From: Chloroflexota bacterium
GTDB lineage: Bacteria; Chloroflexota; UBA6077; CF-72
Reading direction: 5' to 3'
NCBI GenBank assembly: GCA_016191465.1
Contig: JACPOP010000015.1
Span: 274,261-338,260, forward strand
Length of the DNA stretch: 64,000 bases
In this document: in pieces, positions 60,293 to 64,000 of the stretch
How positions within the stretch are numbered: position 1 is the first letter of the stretch
Layout: each line of letters opens with the position of its first letter
Notes under the pieces: model-generated
Databases searched by the model: none
What the model was told of the DNA's origin: nothing
Seen by the model: only the letters and a program-made list of their open reading frames with translations
Position numbers and translations under genes: made by a program

Positions 60293-61192
60293 GTGCAGGC
60301 ACGCCCGCCCTACCAACCACCCTCCCCCGACGATCCTTCGCGGTTGGCGCGCGCTGTCGCCTGGTTCGATGGGCTCACGGACTGGCAGCGTGTTCGCTAT
60401 GCGCTTGCCGCGATGACCTTTCTCCTGGCGAGTGGTGGGTACTTTCTTGGACTCGGCAGCACCATCCTGTTGCGACGGGTGGAGGCCCAGGAGATCAAGC
60501 TTGGCGTGACGCCGTCGGCGCTGACGACCGTGGAGCCGACGCTCACCAGCACGGCGGTACCGTCGACCGTTACGGCGACGCCCAGCCCGGGTGGGACGCC
60601 TTTGACGAGCACTCCGGTGCCGACGCCGTTTACTGCGCCGCAGTTGAATCCCACGGGTCCGTTGGTGCCGCGGGTGCCGGCAGCGCCACCGCCCGGTGTG
60701 CCGGCGGCGCCGCAAGCCTCGATCACCGCGCGCCCCCGCAACGTGGAAGGCACGAGCACGCCGGAAGCGCGCGGAACCCCTGCGCCGGCCATACCTGGCT
60801 CGGTGCGAACCACCACGCCGGTGACGGCGGGGGCGACGCCCGTGGGAACACCGCGGGCCGCCGGGACGAGTGTGCCCGTTGCGCCGCCAACTGCCGCGGC
60901 GCCTCCGGCGACAGCCGTCGTGCCAACCCCTGCAGCAGGAGCCACTTCGGTGCCCACCGTGCCCGCTCCGGTCGCAACCGTCGCTCCCGCCCCACCCCCC
61001 ACCGCGCCCGCGGCGGCGCCGACGGCCACGCCCGCGCCGCCACGGGCTACCGCCGTGCCGCCCACCCCCGTGCCGCCCACCGCCGTGCCGCCCACCGCCG
61101 TGCCGGTTGCGCCACCTACCCTTGCGCCGACGGCGCGGCCCCCAACGGCCACGCCAGGTTCCGGCGGCGCGGTCGCTCCCGCCAAACCCTGA
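60293..61192 (+). CDS. Membrane-anchored Pro/Thr-rich stalk protein, unknown
   Basis: The 299-residue protein has a cytoplasmic N-terminus, one helix (YALAAMTFLLASGGYFLGLG) and then about 230 residues of Pro/Thr/Ala/Val sequence with no folded domain. Tandem AVPPTAVPPTAVP-type units near the end come from 15-nt repeats (about 61050-61110). Such a tail is likely extracytoplasmic and extended. It begins with GTG at 60293. The same Pro/Thr composition is seen in the C39-like peptidase and the PBP tails. Function unknown; it could be a spacer or wall-associated protein. Confidence 0.7.
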   Translation: MQARPPYQPPSPDDPSRLARAVAWFDGLTDWQRVRYALAAMTFLLASGGYFLGLGSTILLRRVEAQEIKLGVTPSALTTVEPTLTSTAVPSTVTATPSPGGTPLTSTPVPTPFTAPQLNPTGPLVPRVPAAPPPGVPAAPQASITARPRNVEGTSTPEARGTPAPAIPGSVRTTTPVTAGATPVGTPRAAGTSVPVAPPTAAAPPATAVVPTPAAGATSVPTVPAPVATVAPAPPPTAPAAAPTATPAPPRATAVPPTPVPPTAVPPTAVPVAPPTLAPTARPPTATPGSGGAVAPAKP

Positions 61193-61215
61193 GCCGCCGC
61201 CAGAACGGGGGTTCG

Positions 61216-61221
61216 TATACT
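61216..61221 (+). promoter_or_regulatory. Putative -10 box TATACT, leaderless-type
   Basis: A near-consensus TATACT ends 7 nt before the ATG of the carbamoyltransferase gene at 61229, so the A of ATG is the predicted transcription start. It is the best example of the leaderless-type boxes. Confidence 0.55.
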
Positions 61222-61228
61222 GGCCGCC

Positions 61229-62224
61229 ATGTCGCCGGGTGCGCCGGGCGCCGCGCAGACCGCCCGCCTCACTCGGTCGTCGAGTCAGGCGCCGCGTCAC
61301 TTCCTGAGTGTGCTGGACCGCTCCGCCGACGAGTGGCTCGCCCTCATCAACCGCGCCGGGGCTTTGAAGCACGTTCGCCCGATCGGGGGCCCGCACCCGG
61401 CGCTCCTGAGCGGCCGCACGCTCGCGCTGATTTTCCAGAAGCCATCGCTCCGCACCCGTGTCTCCTTCGAAGTGGCCATGCTCCAGGCCGGCGGACACGC
61501 GCTGTACCTCTCGCCCGCGGAGATTCAGCTCGGGCAACGGGAAGGCATCGCCGATGCCGCGCGCGTGCTCAGCCGGTACGTGGATGCGATCGCCGCGCGG
61601 GTGTACCTGCACCGCGACGTCGAGGCACTTGCCCGAGATGCAACGGTTCCCGTCATCAATGCGCTCTCAGACCGAGAGCACCCTTGCCAGGCGCTGGCCG
61701 ACTTGCTGACGCTGACCGAGCACCGCGGCTCACTCCGGGGGCTTCGGTTGGCGTACGTGGGTGACGGGAACAATGTCGCCAGCTCGCTCGCGCTAGCTGC
61801 CACACGGCTCGGCGTCCAGGTCACGATTGCGTCGCCGGACGGCTTCGAGGTGCCTCCCGAGGTGCTGGAAGCTGCTCATGAGGGCGCTGGCCTCGGTGGG
61901 ACCGTCGAAACCTTTCGGAATCCACGGGATGCCGTGCGGGGCGCCGACGTGGTGTACACGGATGCCTGGTACAGCATGGGCCAGGAGGACGAGGCGGAGG
62001 TCCGCCAGCCGCTCTTTCGAGCCTACCAGGTTAACCAGACGCTGCTGCACTCCGCGGACCCGAACGTTCTCGTGATGCACGATTTACCAGCCCACCGTGG
62101 GCAGGAGATCACCGACGACGTGATGGACGGTCCCCACAGCATCATCTACGACCAGGCCGAGAACCGGCTGCACGCGCAGAAAGCGCTGCTGGTGGACCTG
62201 TTGGAGCGCCGCGCGTCGGTCTAA
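61229..62224 (+). CDS. argF: Ornithine carbamoyltransferase family enzyme
   Basis: The 331-residue enzyme joins carbamoyl phosphate to ornithine in arginine synthesis, or runs in catabolism. It shows the carbamoyl-phosphate motif KPSLRTRVSFEVAM (STRTR variant), the HPCQALADLLTL block, AYVGDGNNVASSL and the ornithine loop DAWYSMGQEDEAEVR. The usual HCLPAHRG motif is HDLPAHRG here (Asp285 replaces the Cys), which may affect the substrate site. No other arg gene is in the window. A TATACT box ends 7 nt before the ATG. It is 21 nt upstream of cdaA, so co-transcription is possible. Confidence 0.88.
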   Translation: MSPGAPGAAQTARLTRSSSQAPRHFLSVLDRSADEWLALINRAGALKHVRPIGGPHPALLSGRTLALIFQKPSLRTRVSFEVAMLQAGGHALYLSPAEIQLGQREGIADAARVLSRYVDAIAARVYLHRDVEALARDATVPVINALSDREHPCQALADLLTLTEHRGSLRGLRLAYVGDGNNVASSLALAATRLGVQVTIASPDGFEVPPEVLEAAHEGAGLGGTVETFRNPRDAVRGADVVYTDAWYSMGQEDEAEVRQPLFRAYQVNQTLLHSADPNVLVMHDLPAHRGQEITDDVMDGPHSIIYDQAENRLHAQKALLVDLLERRASV

Positions 62225-62245
62225 CCGACACCCGGACGGTGCCAC

Positions 62246-63133
62246 GTGGACGCGCTCTTCGGCCTGCTTGGCGCCCTGTTCGGCCGTTTCGCGCTGAGCT
62301 CGTTCGTCGATATCGGCATCGTGGCGCTGGTCCTCTACTGGCTGCTCACGCTCATCAGCGGCACCTCGGCCGCCACCCTGGTCCGGGGAGTCCTGATCCT
62401 GCTTACGCTGGCGTTCGCGCTCAGCAACTGGTTCAACCTGACCATGCTGCAATGGCTGCTCCGCAACTCGCTGCCGGCGTTCCTGGTGGCGATACCGGTG
62501 CTCTTCGCCCCGGAGCTGCGGCGCGCGCTCGAGCAGCTCGGCCGTGCCGGGGCCTTGATCCCCCGCGCGCCGGCCGCCATCTCGTCGACCACGCGGGCGG
62601 CCGAGGCGATCTCCACCGCGGCCCAGCGCCTCTCGGAGCGCCGCTGGGGCGCACTGATCGTCATCGAGCGCGAGACGGCGCTCGGCGAGTACGCTGCCAG
62701 CGGCATTCCGATCGACGGGGTCGTGTCGGTGGACCTGCTGCTGAACATCTTCTATCCCAACTCGCCCCTGCACGACGGCGCCGTGATCGTGCGCGGCGAC
62801 CGCATCGTCGCGGCTGGCGCGGTGCTGCCGCTGGCGCAGTCTGAGCACGTGGAACAGATGGGGACGCGCCACCGCGCCGCGATCGGCATCTCCGAGCGCT
62901 CCGATGCCATCGCCGTCGTCGTCTCGGAAGAGACGGGGATCATCTCTATCGGGAACGCGGGACGAATGGTGCGGAACCTGGGCCAGGGCCGCCTGCTGAA
63001 GGTGCTCTCGATCCTGGAGAAGGTCCGTACCACGGGTGGCGCAGCCACCTGGCGCACCCGCCTGAGCGCACTCGCTCGCAGTGACGTCGACGAGATCCGA
63101 CTGGAGGACGAGGATCGCCGCGCCTCGGCGTAG
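62246..63133 (+). CDS. cdaA: Diadenylate cyclase CdaA (c-di-AMP synthase)
   Basis: CdaA makes cyclic di-AMP from two ATP at the membrane; c-di-AMP controls potassium and osmotic balance and cell-wall stability. The 295-residue protein has three N-terminal helices (about 15-95) and the DisA_N catalytic domain with WGALIVIERETAL, the DGA motif NSPLHDGAVIVRGDRIVAAG and the RHR motif MGTRHRAAIGISE, then IVVVSEETGIISI-like sequence (VVVSEETGIISIGNAGRM). The start is GTG at 62246. The next gene encodes a CdaR-like regulator, the standard cdaA-cdaR pair; glmM, which often follows, would lie beyond the window. Confidence 0.95.
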   Translation: MDALFGLLGALFGRFALSSFVDIGIVALVLYWLLTLISGTSAATLVRGVLILLTLAFALSNWFNLTMLQWLLRNSLPAFLVAIPVLFAPELRRALEQLGRAGALIPRAPAAISSTTRAAEAISTAAQRLSERRWGALIVIERETALGEYAASGIPIDGVVSVDLLLNIFYPNSPLHDGAVIVRGDRIVAAGAVLPLAQSEHVEQMGTRHRAAIGISERSDAIAVVVSEETGIISIGNAGRMVRNLGQGRLLKVLSILEKVRTTGGAATWRTRLSALARSDVDEIRLEDEDRRASA

Positions 63134-63157
63134 CGACCCTTACGTCGCGCCACCTCC

Positions 63158-64000
63158 ATGCGGTTGCCGTTTGGACTCGACCCCGGCCGGGCGGCATTCT
63201 CGCTCGTCCTCGCCGTGCTGCTGTACGTCTTCGCACTGAATGAGACAAACCCGGAAACGACCCGGACGACCGATTTCACGGTGCCGGTAGAGGTCGTGAA
63301 CGTCCCGGCCGGGCTGCTTCTGGCCGACCGTCCGCCAGCCGTCCAGCTCCGCGTTCGCGCTCCGCAGGACGTCTTCAGCCGCCTGCGCCCAGAGTCCTTT
63401 GGCGCGCAGGTAGACGCTGGCGGTACCCAGGCGGGGACCCAGGAGCTGGATGTGGCCATTCGCTCGACAAGCCCCGAAGTCCGCGACGCCACCGCGCTGC
63501 CCAGCCGGGTGCGGCTGCGCCTCGACGCGGTCCAGGAGCGCTCGCTGCCGGTTCGGGTGAGCACCGTTGGCCAGGTGCCGTCCGGGTACCAGGTGGGAAC
63601 CGCCCGCGCGGACCCCGCGCGCATCACTGTGAGTGGTGCGGAGAGTGTGACCCGGACGGCTGTGGAAGCGGTGGTCGAGGTGAACCTGGACCGCGTGACG
63701 GTCACGGTGAACGGCGTCTTTACGCCGCGAGTGGTGGACGGCCGCGGCAACGAGGTCCGGGAAGTGACGGTCAGACCATCTGCCGTCAACGTGGAAATCC
63801 CGATCACCCAGCAGGCGCAGTTCAAGGAGGTGGGTGTACGGCCGCGGATTGTGGGCAGCCCCGCCCCGGGCTACTTGCTGGAACCGGTGGAGGTGGAGCC
63901 CCCAACCACCACCCTGTTTGGCGAGCCCGCCGCTCTGGAAGGCGCGAACTTCGTGGAGACCGTGCCCGCGGACGTCACCGGGCTCACGGGTACGGTGGTC
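63158..64000 (+). CDS. cdaR: CdaR/YbbR-domain regulator of CdaA (3' partial)
   Basis: From the ATG at 63158 the frame is open to the window edge (281 codons). It has an N-terminal membrane helix (AAFSLVLAVLLYVFALNE) followed by YbbR repeats, with recurring patterns VPVEVVNVPAGLLLADRP, PVRVSTVGQVPSGYQVGTAR and EVGVRPRIVGSPAPGYLLEP. YbbR/CdaR proteins bind CdaA outside the membrane and modulate c-di-AMP synthesis. It follows cdaA by 24 nt. The C-terminus is missing, so the number of YbbR repeats is unknown. Confidence 0.88.
   Translation, partial: MRLPFGLDPGRAAFSLVLAVLLYVFALNETNPETTRTTDFTVPVEVVNVPAGLLLADRPPAVQLRVRAPQDVFSRLRPESFGAQVDAGGTQAGTQELDVAIRSTSPEVRDATALPSRVRLRLDAVQERSLPVRVSTVGQVPSGYQVGTARADPARITVSGAESVTRTAVEAVVEVNLDRVTVTVNGVFTPRVVDGRGNEVREVTVRPSAVNVEIPITQQAQFKEVGVRPRIVGSPAPGYLLEPVEVEPPTTTLFGEPAALEGANFVETVPADVTGLTGTVV

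Noticed and set aside
60397-61272. Long minus-strand frame opposite the Pro/Thr stalk gene
   Set aside because: Gly/Val/Ala-rich low-complexity translation produced by the repeats of the plus-strand gene.

Overview
This is a gene-dense window (about 50 genes), strongly G+C-rich and almost entirely chromosomal in character. No insertion sequence, phage, plasmid or CRISPR array was seen. The gene set points to a member of the Chloroflexota (or a close relative), but this is inference, because no rRNA or taxonomic marker was searched. It rests on polyprenol-type mannosyltransferases, Thr/Pro-rich extracytoplasmic stalks, a PAC2 protein, a sigma-54 factor with an extra zinc-binding motif, CdaA/CdaR and DUF5719-like repeats. 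Lifestyle looks aerobic, with a single-membrane-type or atypical envelope.

Layout. 1-2.4 kb: a GAF/NarL-type sensor kinase (cut by the window edge) and its LuxR-type regulator, then a DUF2382 stress protein. 2.4-5.7 kb (minus): LOG-family protein, PAP2 phosphatase and phosphoglycerate mutase gpmI. 5.8-9.2 kb: MFS exporter, tRNA-Leu(UAG), an orphan VapB-type antitoxin and a DUF3494 (ice-binding-like) surface protein with an LPXTG-like end. 9.5-16.9 kb: a MacA/MacB-type efflux system (long-hairpin HlyD protein, ATPase, permease) followed directly by an OmpR-type regulator and its kinase, with an RmlC-like epimerase wedged in. 17.1-26.1 kb: C39-like surface peptidase, two tail-to-tail paralogous membrane proteins, YchF GTPase, HIT protein, cupin, PAC2. 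26.1-34.1 kb: penicillin acylase family protein, orphan DNA methyltransferase, a composite repeat, hexapeptide acyltransferase, class A PBP and an MBL-fold hydrolase.

34.1-41.2 kb (minus): a DpgC-like cofactor-free dioxygenase with a 2-oxoacid dehydrogenase E1-alpha, a winged-helix regulator, rpoN, a small membrane protein and a sigma-54 activator. 41.3-47.9 kb: rarA, two mannosyltransferases, selD (itself a selenoprotein, with an in-frame UGA and a SECIS-like hairpin) and a NERD-like protein. 47.9-55.6 kb: a subtilase with DUF5719-like repeats, a RibD-C reductase, an MFS exporter, an M1 peptidase and a membrane protein. 55.7-64 kb: glutamate dehydrogenase, thiamine pyrophosphokinase, serA, a stalk protein, ornithine carbamoyltransferase, diadenylate cyclase cdaA and the start of cdaR.

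The most interesting items are four: the dpgC/E1-alpha pair, which together could turn an arylacetyl-CoA into an aroyl product; the selenocysteine-containing SelD, which would be misread if UGA is taken as stop; a composite repeat (heptamer arms around a VILSGAKDP/HPERSEGS-type core) that supplies the last residues and the stop codon of an acyltransferase; and a recurrent TANNNT box 4-11 nt upstream of many start codons, suggesting widespread leaderless transcription. Several neighbours also share GTGA or ATGA stop/start overlaps. The only gap above 300 nt is 9180-9486.
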